DNA of 64,000 nucleotides from NCBI RefSeq assembly GCF_964656455.1, contig NC_135713.1:190086187-190150186 (forward strand). Reading direction: 5' to 3'. How positions within the stretch are numbered: position 1 is the first letter of the stretch; each line of letters starts with the position of its first letter. The notes beneath the pieces are model-generated. The model made no database searches and was not told where the DNA came from. It was given only the letters and a program-made list of their open reading frames with translations. The stretch is from Halichoerus grypus (Eukaryota; Chordata; Mammalia; Carnivora; Phocidae). Positions 39,088 to 49,849 of this stretch are shown here, in pieces. Made by a program: the position numbers and the translations under genes.

Positions 39088-39589
39088 CTCAAATCTTTCA
39101 AAAAAAATAAAAGGTGTGATTCAAGGGTCTTGGGTACAGTTATGTCACCAACTGTTGCAGGAAAGCTTTTTTGGCCCATCTGGCATTTTACCTTTTCACT
39201 GGATACCTGTGATCCTGCTCTACTGGTGAAATAGGCACTCTGTCCGGCTGAGCTGGTTCTAAGTCCCTAGATGGAAGTAGGAGTCGAACAGGTGTATTCC
39301 CCAAGCACTGCACTTGGCATACATCCACCTGGGATGTGGGGGAAGGGCTAGGTCTGTGAATTACTCGAAGAATCCTGGACTGGATATTAGGAAAACAAAT
39401 CTATTGTGCACCGTGTCCTATGTGTTTTTGTTTGATTCCTCACCCTTAAGTATTGGGCATCTCTTGAGACAGACTCCTAAGTAGCTTGCCTACTCAGTCA
39501 CAAATGGAAGTAAATTTAAACCCTCTGCCTAGAAACTGACAAGTTCTCTCCACTCTACCTCAAGGCCCAAATTCAAATACTGTCCCAGC

Positions 39590-39760
39590 CAGGTTTGAAT
39601 ACATGCTTGACTTCTATCAGTATGACTTTGAGCAAGGTTCTATACTTCCCTGCCTCAGACGTTTAGAATTTCATCTGTAAAATGGCAAAAGCAACTTTGT
39701 GGGGTTGTTTGGAAGACTGAGTTAACTCATGTGAAGCAGATCCAGTATGGCACAGAAGAG
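39590..39760 (+). repeat. MIR SINE fragment
   Basis: 'gagcaaggttctatacttcc' and 'ttcatctgtaaaatggcaaa'. Confidence 0.65.
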
Positions 39761-39881
39761 CTCTCCACAAATGGCTGGCTATTAGCATGGCTTTGTGAAC
39801 TTGGAGAGGCCTTATCCTGGTTGCATTTCTCATTCAATCTTAGTCTGCCTGTGCCTGTCATCTTTCTAGGCTCCAGGGAAA

Positions 39882-40070
39882 TTTTTTTTTTTTTAAAGAT
39901 TTTATTTATTTGACAGACAGCGAGAGAGGGAACACAAGCAGGGGGAGTGGGAGAGGGAGAAGCAGGCTTCCTGCTGAGCAGGGAGCCTGATGCGGGGCTC
40001 AATCCCAGGACCCTGGGATCATGACCTGAGCGGAAGGCAAACGCTCAATGACTGAGCCACCCAGTGTCCC
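39882..40070 (-). mobile_element. CAN SINE
   Basis: Target duplication ctccagggaaat. It ends about 225 bp before the IFI35 IRF-like element. Confidence 0.95.
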
Positions 40071-40293
40071 TCCAGGGAAATATCTTTAACAGCAGACAAA
40101 ATTCTACCAACGGGCCTGTACTGGGATTAATAGGCTGGGAATCTGGTTGATTGGGGCCCATATTCTGTTTGCTGTTACTTGTGAGTGGCTTCCCCTCAGG
40201 CCTCCAGTCAGTGAAGTCAACTTCCAAGCCCAGAAGGGCTCCTCCCAGGGGCGGGGAAACCAGTTGGGGCGTGTAAACAACGGCCAGGGTTTT

Positions 40294-40314
40294 GCTGAAA
40301 TGAAAGTGGAAGTG
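40294..40314 (+). promoter_or_regulatory. Candidate IRF/ISRE-like element of IFI35
   Basis: GAAATGAAAGTGGAAGTG holds three GAAA/GGAA half-sites. GAAA-GT-GGAA has ISRE spacing, although one half-site is GGAA and not GAAA. It lies about 130 bp upstream of the proposed IFI35 start codon, where an interferon-response element is expected. Confidence 0.5.
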
Positions 40315-40443
40315 TATCTCAGACCCAGCTTGGAGAGGACAAAGACACCTCGGAAGGTAGAAGCAAGAGTTTAGTTATAGGGGACACTGCCACTTTGTGC
40401 CCAGCTCTGAAGCCTCAGCTCTTGTCAACTGGACCCCAGGCCC

Positions 40444-40467
40444 ATGTCAGTGATGTATGGTGATGCC
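40444..40467 (+). CDS. IFI35: IFI35 coding exon 1 (predicted, 24 nt)
   Basis: ATG TCA GTG ATG TAT GGT GAT GCC followed by GTAAGTGAG encodes MSVMYGDA, joining in phase 0 to TLGALREEQ of exon 2. The human start, MSAPLDA-ALHALQEEQ, has the same length within one residue, and mouse begins MSV. Too short for an ORF scan; supported by phase, position and donor only. Confidence 0.75.
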
Positions 40468-43400
40468 GTAAGTGAGGAGAGTGTTGTGGGATGGGGGAGA
40501 AGCAGAGGAGCATTCCTCTTGGCTGGGCATCTGCAGTTATCTCAGGGTCTGGTGGCCAAGCCTCTCTGCCCGTCTCTTAGACCAGCTAAACTTCTGGGGA
40601 GAAGCAAACGGCTGGGATTAGCTCTCCCCTAACCCATTGCCTCAGAGACAATTTTGTAACCTTCACCTCAAGAGCTCATGAATTCCTTGTGTGAATGCGT
40701 TTTTCTGAGAGAATTCAGTTCTCACTAGATACTTAAAGGGTTCTGTGACCCAAAAAGTATAAGACTCGTTCACACCTTTATCTCCTGAGATCTTGCCCAA
40801 CACACTTTCCCTCCTTATATTTCACCCTAGAGTTGAAATGGATAGTTCCTCGCCTTACAGTTCATTTGAACTGAACGCTGGGCCCTCTTCCGGGTCACAG
40901 GAAGACCTGTTCCTCCTCCAAGAGCTTACCTAACGCCTACATGCTGTAGTCTTCCCCTTCCTGACCTGTGAATGCCCCGACTCCTGCTAGACTAAGACTG
41001 GTCCCCTGTCTAGCCTGTTGGCCCTTGATCCCTAGACATGCCCGCACTGTGCCTGCAGTAGGCACTCAATAAACAGCTGTGGAATGAATGAATCTCCTCC
41101 CCTCTCCAGCTTCTTCAGTCTTTCCCTCCCTGCTACTCCCCCATCTCATAAATACACAAATGTCTTGCTTGGGAATTTTTCATTCGTCCCACAAATGTAA
41201 GAAAGATACAGGCTCAGGGCGCCTGGCTGGCTCAGTTGTTGGAACCGAGTGACTCCTGATCTTGGGGCTCTGAGTTCAAGCCCCACACTGGGTGTAGAGA
41301 TTACTTAAAAAAAAAAATTAGGGACACCTGGGTGGCTCATTTCGTTAAGCATCTGCCTTCGGCTCAGGTCATGATCCCAGGGTCCTGGGACTGAGTCCCG
41401 CATCGGGCTCCCTGCTCCGCAGGAAGCCTGCTTCTCCCTCTATCTGCTTGCTGCTCCCCCTGCTTTCTCTCTCTGTCTCTGACAAATAAATAAATAAAAT
41501 CTTTAAAAAAAAAATTAAAATTAAAGCAGATAATCCATAAATCCATACAATAAAAACTTAGCACACTGCTTGGCACCTACTAAGCATACAATATGTGTTA
41601 TTATTAATGTTACTGCCAAACTTTCAGAACCCCAGTTTCCCAAGATTATCTTGATTCACCCCCATCTTCTACCTCTGCCAAAACTACTCCCTTAAACAGC
41701 CTTTACATATTGAAAAGTGGGTTCAGGAAACTCTTTTCTTTTAATCACCCTAAATTCATTATTGAGAGATAACCTCTATTAATAACATTTTGGGGATGCC
41801 TGGGTGGCTCAGCCTGTTGAGGGTCCTGGGATTGAGTCCCTCGTAGGGCTCCTTGCTCAGTGGGGAGCCTGTTTCTCCCTCTGCCTGCCACTCTCCCTGC
41901 TTGTTCGTGCTCTCTCTCTCTGACAAAATCTTTTTTAAAAAATAATATTTTGGTGTCTGTCTTCCCAGAGTTTCTTATGCCTTTTTTTTCCTAAGATTTT
42001 ATATTTTTTTTAAAGTAATCTCTACACCCAATGTGGGGCTCCAACTCATGACCCCAGATCAAGATTCACACGCTCTTCCAAGACTGAACCAGTCAGGCAC
42101 CCCCATGCATTTTTATGTGTTAATAAAGATCCTTATGAAATAAAACTTTTTAAATCAACAATAGAGATCCTATTTTCTATACAGTTTTGTATCTTGCTTT
42201 TTTGGCTTATTGTGAGCATTTTTTCATATTGTTAAATGTTCTTCTATGTCTTTTAATTGCTACATGATATATTTATTTAGCTATTCCTCTATTTTTTTAA
42301 ATATTTTATTTATTTATTTATTTGACAGAGAAAGAGAGAGAGCACAAGCAGGGGGAACAGCAGGCAGAGGAAGAAGCAGGCTCCCCACTGAGCAGGGAGT
42401 CCGATGTGGGGCTCAAGCCCAGGACCCTGGGATCATGACCTGAGCTGAAGGCAGACGCTCAACTACTGAGCCACCCAGACGCCTCTAGCTATTCCTCTAT
42501 TGTTGGATATGTAGATTTCTTTTTGTCTGTTTTGTTGTTTTGTTTTTATTTTATTCTTCTGCTTTTGTTTGCTTTTTTTAAAGATTTTATTTATTTATTT
42601 ATTTATTTGTCAGAGAGAGAGATTGAGAGAGAGGGAACACAAGCAGGGGGAGTGGGAGAGGGAGAAGCAGGCTTCCCGCCAAGCAGGGAGCCCGATGCGG
42701 GACTCGATCCCAGGACCCTGGGATCATGACCTGAGCCGAAGGCAGACGCTTAACTGACTGAGCCACCCAAGCCTCCCTGTTTTGTTTTGTTTTTAATGTA
42801 AACTCTACACCCAATGTGGAGCTCGAACTCAGACCCTGAGATCAAGAGTCACATGCTCTACCGTCCAAGCCACCCAGGCACTCCTCTCTCTGTCTGTTTT
42901 AAATAAAGCCGCAATAATAATCTTTGTACATGAACTGGCCATTTCCTTGTAAGTAGGACTGTGTTTTTGTCGCTCAGTCTCGGTGGTCATTCTCATTCCT
43001 CATCTTCGGTGGCCCGTTAGCGGCCTTCGGCACCGCCGCTGGCTCCTCCTCCTTGAAACCCTTCTTCACACTCCTGCTCTCCCTCTAGGTTCACTGACCC
43101 CCTCTTCTGCATCCTCCTTGGCTGGTGCTTCTCTGTTCCCCTGACCTCTTAGTGGTGGGTGCCCCCAGAAATCAGCCCTTGGACCTCTCTATGTCTGCAC
43201 CTCCCTCCCTGTTGCTCTCATGTAGTTGTGAGACTTCCTTGTGATCTTACTTAGTTTTGTGACTCTACCTCCCCCTCATGAATAATCCCCAAACGTATAC
43301 TTCCGGCCTGGACATCTTGCCTGAATACTAGATCCCTAGAGGCAACTGCTACCCTCTGTCTCCACTGACAGGTCAAATAGGCACTTCGTATCTAATGTGT

Positions 43401-46400
43401 TCAAAATAAACCCTTCATTTTCTGCCCTAAATCTCTTCCACCCACAGTCTTCCCCATCTCAGAAAATGGCTCTCATTCCCTCCGGTTGCTCAGGCCAAAA
43501 AGCTTAGAGTCATCCCAGACTCCTCTCTTTCTTCCACACTCTATTTCTGATCCATCGGCAACCTCAACCAATCTAGACTCCACTGCCCCTCACCACCTCC
43601 ATTACTCCCGCCTGGTCCAAGCCACCAACATGGCTCTCCTGGACGCGCTAATGGCCTCCTCGGAGGTCTTCCTGCTTGTGTCCTTTCCCCACATCAGTCT
43701 AGTCACACAACAGCCAAGTCATCCTGTCTGTGGCTTCCCACCCCTCATTGTGTAAAAGGCCCTGCATTGTCCCAACCCGTTTCCTCCTCTGTGACTTCCT
43801 CTCCAGCCCCCGTCCCCGCAATTCCTCTGCTCAGCTTCACTGGCTTTCTTGCTATTCCTCAGATCCGCCTGACAAACTCCCATCTCAGGGCCTTTGCGCT
43901 TGCTGTCCTCTGCATAGAACTTTCCCCCACGTGCACACATGGCTTTGCTCCTGCATCTCCTTCAAGTAAATGATCCAGCATCATCTCAGCAAGGCCCGCT
44001 CTGATCACCCCATTTTTTTTTTTTTAAAGATTTTATTTATTTATTTGAGACAGAGAGAATGAGAGAGAGAGAGAGAGCACATGAGATGGGGGAGGGTCAG
44101 AGGGAGAAGCAGGCTCCCTGCCGAGCAGGGAGCCCGATGCGGGACTCGATCCAGGGACTCCAGGATCATGACCTGAGCCGAAGGCAGTCGCTTCACCAAC
44201 TGAGCCACCCAGGCGCCCCTGATCACCCCATTTAAAATGTACTCCAACATTCTCTATCCTCCCCCTGCTTGGTTTTTGTCCACAACACTAACCCCACTAG
44301 CATACTGTAGATTTTATTTATTCTGTTTATTGTCTGGCTCATCCTCTAGAATATAAACTCCACAAGGAGGTTTTGTCTGTTTTATTCACCACTATGTTTC
44401 CAGAGCCTAGAGCAGTGCCTGGCACTTGGTAGAAGCTCAGTAGCTAATTGTTGAATGAGGGAATGAGAAAGCAGATGAGCGCGTGGACTTCTTATAGCCT
44501 CCTTTCCTTGAAGCGCTGCTTCAGCCCTCCTCCTCCTCTGTGTCTCTGACAGTCCCCAGTCCAGGCCCTGGCACCGCCTTATCTTTGGCCAGGGCTTCTT
44601 TTTTTTTTTTCCCCTGCCATTCCTTTTGTCTCCCCTGACCCCTGACTAGGTATCCTCAAAGATTACTTTTTTTTTTTAAGATGTTTTTTTTAATTTATTT
44701 ATTTGACAGAGAGATAGCAACAAGTAGGCAGAGCGGCAGGCAGAGGGAAAGGGAGAAGCAGGCTCTCTGCCGAGCAGGGAGCCCAATGCGGGGCTCGATC
44801 CCAGGACCCTGGGATCATGACCCGAGCCGAAGGCAGCTGCTTAACCGACTGAGCCACCCAGGTGCCCCAAAGATTACATTTTTTAAGGCTCTGTCCATCA
44901 AAGTGTTCTTGCTTCTTTTTGGCTTCTTCCATCACCACATGCTGTTCCAACCCAGAGTCCTTTCCACCAAGTCCTGTCCCTGACCCCATGTGTCTTCAAC
45001 AGCCTTGGGTTTGACTTACTTTGGCCCATTAATTAACCCTGAGAAACTTCAGGTTCCTCAGCTATAAAATGAGGATTAATAGGGGTGCCTGAGTGGCTTA
45101 GCTGGTTAAGCATCCGACTCTTGATTTTGGCCCAGGTCATGATCTCAGGATTGTGGGATCAAGTCCCACAGGGGTCTCCATGCTCAGCACAGAGTCTGCT
45201 TGAGATTCTCTCTCTCCCTCTCCCCCTCTCCCTCCCCCGGCTCACACACTCGCCCTCTCTCTTTCTCTCTCAAATAAATAAATCTTTTTAAAAAATAAAA
45301 TGAGGATTGATACAATAGAAAGCATTCAACATAGCATGCATTATGTGCCAGGCACCGTTGTTTCCAACAAAATTATATATAGGTGGAAATTGCTATTATG
45401 CCCATTTTACAGATGAGGAAACCAAGGCACAGAGTTCAGTAACTTGCTCATTGTCTTGCAAGACTAAGAGGAGCTGGATGTAAGCTCCAGAGGTTTGGTC
45501 CCAGAGTTTGTGCTTTTAACTGTTAGGCTGAACTGCCTCCGATACCCTTATGATGAACATAGATAGCATGAGATTTTATCTTCTGGGGTGGTTAGGTTGT
45601 AAAGTTGGCAAATAAGGCAGAAGCATGTAGGTAGTCAAAATTAACCTTAAATCATTAACTCACCCCTAGAGTATCCAGTATTTACAGTCTGTCAATGAGC
45701 TCCACGGAGAAAGGATTGCAATTTTTTTTTTTTTTTTTCAGCAGAGTGGCAGATGCACACTGGCTTGCATTTAGGAGACCATGTTTTCATGTATGTGTAG
45801 TCAAATTCATGTAAGTGACTACGATCAGCCTGTGTTGTCCTTCAGAGGGTCCTATAAGAGAGAAGTTTCAGCTGGGAGCTCGAGACAGGGGGCAGTCCTA
45901 TGATACTTGAGATGGGGTCCAACTGTGCCCAGCAGCTAGCAGGCCCCCAGTAACCACTGGCTCATTTCCTTGCCTGTTGGGTCCCTGGCTTTCTACCAAA
46001 CTCTTGACACCCAGGTCTACAATCTTGGCATCATCTCTCCAGTTTGTCCCCTCTGTCTCCTTAATATAAACATCCACAGAGTCCTGGCGCTTTCCTCATG
46101 AAATGTGCTTACCCGCGCATGCCCACTGCCAGAGGCCCAGCTCAGCTCCTGCCATGTCAGTGGGAATTAGAACCTCAGAGTCACTCCTTCATCAGTGGGG
46201 TGAACCCCGCTGCTTGGGTTCATCCTGCCATGGCTTGCAAAGCCGCTTCTTAAACACTGTGCCCAGCACCTCACCGCCCCCCCCATCAGAAATCTTCACT
46301 AGTTCCCCATCTCCTACTGATATCAGGTCTGAACTCCCCTGCTTGAATGGTTCTTTTTAAAACTCTGTATTTGTTGGGGTGCCTGGGTGGCTCAGTTGGT

Positions 46401-49400
46401 TGAGCGACCGAGTCTTGATTTTGGCTCAGGTCATGATCTCAGGGTCATGAGATCGAGCCCCACGTTGGGCTCCACACTCAGTGCAGAGCCTGCTTGAGAT
46501 TCTTTCCCCCTCCCTCTCCCTCCCACTCTGCCCCTCCCCCCTTCTCATGCTTGCTCTCACTCTCTCTCTCACATAAATAAGATACAATCTTTTTTTTAAA
46601 ATGGGAAGGTATAGGATACTGGAACCACATTCCCACATGAGAAAATCTTGGTTGGAGCTGAGAAGAGGCTTCCACTTTAGTGGGGACATGCTCTCTCCAG
46701 TTTGTGAGTCCCTAGCATTCCCTATCATCTACAGTGACTCCTGGACTCACTGATGTCATCTAACCAGGCCTTAAAGGCACCTTATTTGTAGAAATATAAA
46801 GAACTGGGTACCTTTCTCACTACTCATAAACCAGCATTATTTGGTCAAGCCCTGGCTTTCCTCTGCTTAAAAACAGAGTGAACTCACACTGACTGTCTTC
46901 AGTGCCCTCTGTAATATGCTCCCATTCTGTCATTCATTCACTGCAGTCATTCATTCATTCAACACACATTGACTGAATGCCCGTTTTGTGCCAGGGACTC
47001 TGCTGAACACTGGGGATACAGAGATGACTAGGACAGAGTCCCGCCTTCCCAAGTGAGCTCACGCTTCCTTGAGCTGACCTTATTTATCAGGCTTCCCAAC
47101 CACAGAGTGAACCCTGCCAGCTAACGTCTACTCCATCCCACAAACAAAGGTGCATTTATTCGTATCCCTGGTGTCATTCCCTTGCCCATGTTGTCACTCT
47201 CTGTCTCTGGACTTGCTCCAAATCATACCCAGCCTGAAAGGCCGCTTAGTACAGTGGAAAGAGTGGCAGTCAAGGGACAAGCTTGGAGATGTGGGGTAAA
47301 CTGCTCCCCCACTCTGGGCTTGACTTCTTTTTTTTGGGGGAGGGGGGGCTTGATTTCTTCACTGGAAAGCACAGATTAGCAGTCTGGAGCCAGCCTGCAT
47401 AGTGCCGGATGACTTCGGGCAAGTCACTTAACCTCTCTGAGCTTTGGTTTCCTCATCTGTAAAATAAGATTAAGAGGGAATTTATCTCATAGGGTTGTTT
47501 CAAGAATGGAGTGATACAATCCATATCAAAAGCTTGGCACAGTGCCTGACACACAGTAAGTGCTTAATAAATGTTAGCTAATAGTATGACATTTTGCCAC
47601 TCTAAGCCCCCACTCCTTCTGGAGGCCTCCCTAGTGATGTTAAGTCCTATGGGACGACGGTGCTCATTTCCCCCCTGCTCTAATAGACCCTCGGCGCCCT
47701 CCGGGAGGAGCAGGCCGCACTGAAGAGCAGGCTGCAGGAGCTGCAGTGCCGGCGGAGGGAGCTCCGGGCCCTACCCTACGACCAGGTAAGCTGGCAGAGG
47801 GGCGTGGCCTGGCAGGGAGAACTAGAAGTCAGTTTCCCTTCTGGCTCTGCCACTCCCTCGCTCTGTGACCTCGAGTATGTGACTTGAACTCTCTGGACCT
47901 GTTTTCTCATCTGTAAAGTGGAGCTACCAAACTTGCAGCGCTGTGTGAGGACAAGCTAAGATCTTGGGTCTAAAGTGCCGGTATAGGCTTGACCTACATT
48001 CATCCGCTCCTTTTTTTTTTTTTTTTTTAAGATTTTATTTATTTATTTGAGAGAGAGAGAGAGAGTGAGAGAGCACAAGAGGGGGGAGCGGGAGAGGGAG
48101 AAGCAGACTCCCCGCTGAGCAGGGAGCCCGATGCGGGACTCCAGGATCATGACCTGAGCCGAAGGCAGTCGCTTAACCAACTGAGCCACCCAGGCGCCCC
48201 ATCCGCTCCTTTCAATAAATGTATTTGTCCTCGGCATCGAACACTTTCCTCCTGGGGCCGGGGTGGGACCTCTCCCACCCTTGAAGGCTGCATCAGCCTC
48301 CCTTCCCTCACCTCCAGGTCCCATTCCAGGCACCTGCAGTCCCTCTGGTGTTCCGAGGACACACTCAGCAGGGCCAGGAAGTGCCCAAGTGGTTGGTTTC
48401 CAAAGTGCGGATCTGCTACCCTCTGTCTGGAGGATCTGCTGTGGTCACCTTCAATGACCCCAAGGGTGAGTCCTCTGAGAGAGGCCCCGGGAGGGAGGCT
48501 GGGAGGCTTCCCGGCACTGACCATGCTCCCCCCACCCCGGGGCCCCCCCCTCCAGTGGCCGAGAGGGTGTTGCAACAAAAGGAGCATGAGATCCACATAG
48601 AGGAATGCCGGCTGCGGGTGCAAGTGCGGGCTCTGGAGCTGCCCGTGGTGACCACCATACAGGTGACCAGAGCGGCAGGGTCCTGGGACATGCCGGGGCT
48701 GCCATGCGCTTGGGCCCCAGGCAGCGAGGCCAGGCCTCTCCTTCTTGTCTGCCCCTAGGTGTCCACTCAGGTAAGCAGGTGCAGCGTGCTGGTCAGTGGG
48801 TTTCCTGCCGGGCTCAAGCTGAGTGAGGAGGAGCTGCTGGACAAGCTGGAGATCTTCTTTGGCAAGACCAGGAACGGGGGTGGTGACGTGGAGACTCGGG
48901 AGCTGCTGCGAGGGGGCGTCGTGCTGGGTTTCACTAAGGAGGCAGGTGAGGGCCCCGCCCACAAGACTGGGGCCAATTGAGGACTCAGGCCCCAGGAGAG
49001 CAGGGCGCTTGACGCCAGCAGTCCATCCCTCTCTCCCCCCCAGTGGCCCAGTACCTGTGCCGGGTTGGCCAGTTCGCAGTGCCACTGGGCGGGTGTAAGT
49101 GCCCTTTGAGAGTCTCTCCCTACCTCAGTGGGGAGATCCAGAAGGCCGAGGTAAGTGGGAAGGTTACTCGGGGGCTGGGCCAGGCGCCTGCCTGCCTGCC
49201 AGAAACTTGCCCAAGGATCAGAGTCCCCAAAACCCACTGCCCTCCCCCTTGCCAGCCTCTCTGGCCTCCTCGCCCCTTCCCTACCCCCAGGGGTACCACC
49301 TGCCCCCAGTCCCTGACTCCCAGGAGCCTTTGCCCATCTCCTGGCTCCTTTTCCAGATCGCGTTCCAGCCGGTGCCCCAATCAGTGCTGGTGCTCAACAT

Positions 49401-49548
49401 TCCTGATGTCCTGGATGGCCCGGAGCTGCAGGACGTCCTGGAGATCCACTTCCAGAAGCCCTCCCGTGGAGGTGGGGAGGTGGAGGCCCTGAGAGTCGTG
49501 CCCCCCGGAGAGCGGGGCCTGGCGGTCTTCACCGCCACATCGGGCTAA
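40444..49548 (+). CDS. IFI35: Interferon-induced 35 kDa protein (IFI35), 7 coding exons
   Basis: Interferon-inducible partner of NMI. Coding exons: 40444-40467 (predicted), 47687-47785, 48318-48465, 48556-48662, 48759-48945, 49044-49150, 49357-49548. The sum is 864 nt, giving 287 aa against about 286-288 in human. Exons 2-7 are unambiguous: an N-terminal leucine-zipper-like helix ([16 protein letters not shown], about residues 12-27) is followed by two NID (Nmi/IFP35) repeats, with [20 protein letters not shown] in the second half and the end at VFTATSG. Exon 1 (MSVMYGDA) was picked because it begins MSV as in mouse, ends in GCC|GTAAGTGAG, keeps phase 0 and has an IRF-type element 130 bp upstream; it is 7.2 kb from exon 2. 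Exon 5 contains an internal donor-like CAGGTAAGC. The 3' end faces VAT1. Confidence 0.93.
40770..41095 (+). mobile_element. L2 LINE 3' end
   Basis: Ends 'gtaggcactcaataaacagc' then gaatgaatgaat, a typical L2 terminus. In IFI35 intron 1. Confidence 0.6.
41217..41317 (+). mobile_element. Old short CAN-type SINE
   Basis: Short form with 'gagttcaagccccacactgg' and 'gagattactt', then poly(A). Confidence 0.85.
41321..41514 (+). mobile_element. CAN SINE
   Basis: Begins just after the poly(A) of the previous copy; full length. Confidence 0.95.
41792..41940 (+). mobile_element. CAN SINE, internally deleted
   Basis: Lacks the central part of the tRNA-like head; flanked by aata(a/t)cattttgg-like duplication. 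Confidence 0.85.
41992..42104 (-). mobile_element. Old short CAN-type SINE
   Basis: Short form, minus orientation. Confidence 0.8.
42291..42485 (-). mobile_element. CAN SINE
   Basis: Target duplication tagctattcctctat. Confidence 0.95.
42573..42777 (-). mobile_element. CAN SINE
   Basis: Full minus copy; abuts an older short copy. Confidence 0.95.
42790..42884 (-). mobile_element. Old short CAN-type SINE
   Basis: Short form with 'ccaatgtggagctcgaactc'. Confidence 0.8.
42955..44465 (+). mobile_element. L2 LINE, ORF2 tail and 3' end
   Basis: Successive L2 phrases include 'ctcctccttgaaaccc', 'tccccatctcagaaaatggc', 'gagtcatcccagactcctct', 'gcctttgcgcttgctgtcct' and the 3' 'cagtgcctggcacttggtag'. 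Split by the SINE at 44017-44219. In IFI35 intron 1. Confidence 0.85.
44017..44219 (-). mobile_element. CAN SINE, 'subfamily B', inserted in L2
   Basis: Perfect target duplication ctgatcaccccattt; carries the 'gatccagggactccagg' diagnostic. Confidence 0.95.
44670..44868 (-). mobile_element. CAN SINE
   Basis: Target duplication caaagattac. Confidence 0.95.
45082..45294 (+). mobile_element. CAN SINE
   Basis: Target duplication aaaatgaggatt(a/g)ata. Confidence 0.95.
45340..45545 (-). repeat. MIR SINE, antisense
   Basis: 'tatgtgccaggcaccgttg', 'ccattttacagatgaggaaa' and 'aacttgctcattgtcttgca' match the MIR antisense core. Confidence 0.75.
45960..47150 (+). mobile_element. Degenerate L2-like sequence
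   Basis: 'caatcttggcatcatctctc' and later L2-like pieces, interrupted by the SINE at 46376-46600 and by a piece of the ancient repeat at about 46960-47060. Confidence 0.45.
46376..46600 (+). mobile_element. CAN SINE
   Basis: Full plus copy with 'gagcgaccgagtcttgattt' variant. Confidence 0.95.
47380..47590 (+). repeat. MIR SINE
   Basis: 'gggcaagtcacttaacctct', 'cctcatctgtaaaataagat' and 'cagtgcctgacacacagtaa' form a near-complete MIR about 100 bp before IFI35 exon 2. Confidence 0.85.
47830..47945 (+). repeat. MIR SINE fragment
   Basis: 'ttctggctctgccactccct' and 'ttctcatctgtaaagtggag'. Confidence 0.75.
48015..48200 (-). mobile_element. CAN SINE in IFI35 intron 2
   Basis: Target duplication catccgctcctt. 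It carries a 16-bp deletion in the tRNA-like head and lies 117 bp upstream of IFI35 exon 3. It is the last recognisable CAN SINE in the window. Confidence 0.95.
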
Positions 49549-49682
49549 GAGCCTGCCCTCCTCGGCGCCCGCACCCATCTGCCAAGCCTCTCGAACCAGG
49601 CTGGAGTGGGGTGCACGGGTGCAAGAGATCGTGCGGGTCGACAGTGGCAGGTATTATGGGTTGTGAAATGCTGCCCAAGAAC

Positions 49683-49688
49683 AATAAA
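49683..49688 (+). terminator. IFI35 poly(A) signal
   Basis: AATAAA 135 bp after the IFI35 stop, followed by GT-rich sequence. The opposing VAT1 signal is 155 bp away. Confidence 0.85.
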
Positions 49689-49843
49689 AGTGGCGTGATC
49701 TTCTCATTTCATTTCGTAAAAGGAAACTTGATTTGAGCCTGACAGGAGGAACCCTAACCTTCCACTCTCAGCGCTGGCCTTCCGGGAGCCCACCTTCCCC
49801 TCCAACTCTCAAGAGGCAACATCCAAGACCCAGGGTTTGGCTT

Positions 49844-49849
49844 TTTATT
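49844..49849 (-). terminator. VAT1 poly(A) signal
   Basis: AATAAA on the minus strand, about 1.5 kb after the VAT1 stop. The intervening SINE-free stretch (49850-51336) is therefore read as the VAT1 3'UTR. Confidence 0.8.

Larger units (their letters stand above)
38140..40290. other. RPL27-IFI35 intergenic spacer
   Basis: Contains the inverted SINE pair, a MIR fragment and one further SINE. Unique sequence at 38200-38700 and 39120-39590 has no recognisable gene. Confidence 0.65.

Noticed and set aside
42966..43085. Protein-like minus-strand translation ([18 protein letters not shown])
   Set aside because: The plus strand matches an L2 LINE in sense orientation ('ctcctccttgaaaccc'), so this is an antisense accident.
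48147..49085. 312-aa minus-strand frame across IFI35
   Set aside because: Antisense to IFI35 exons and joined to SINE sequence; no family resemblance.
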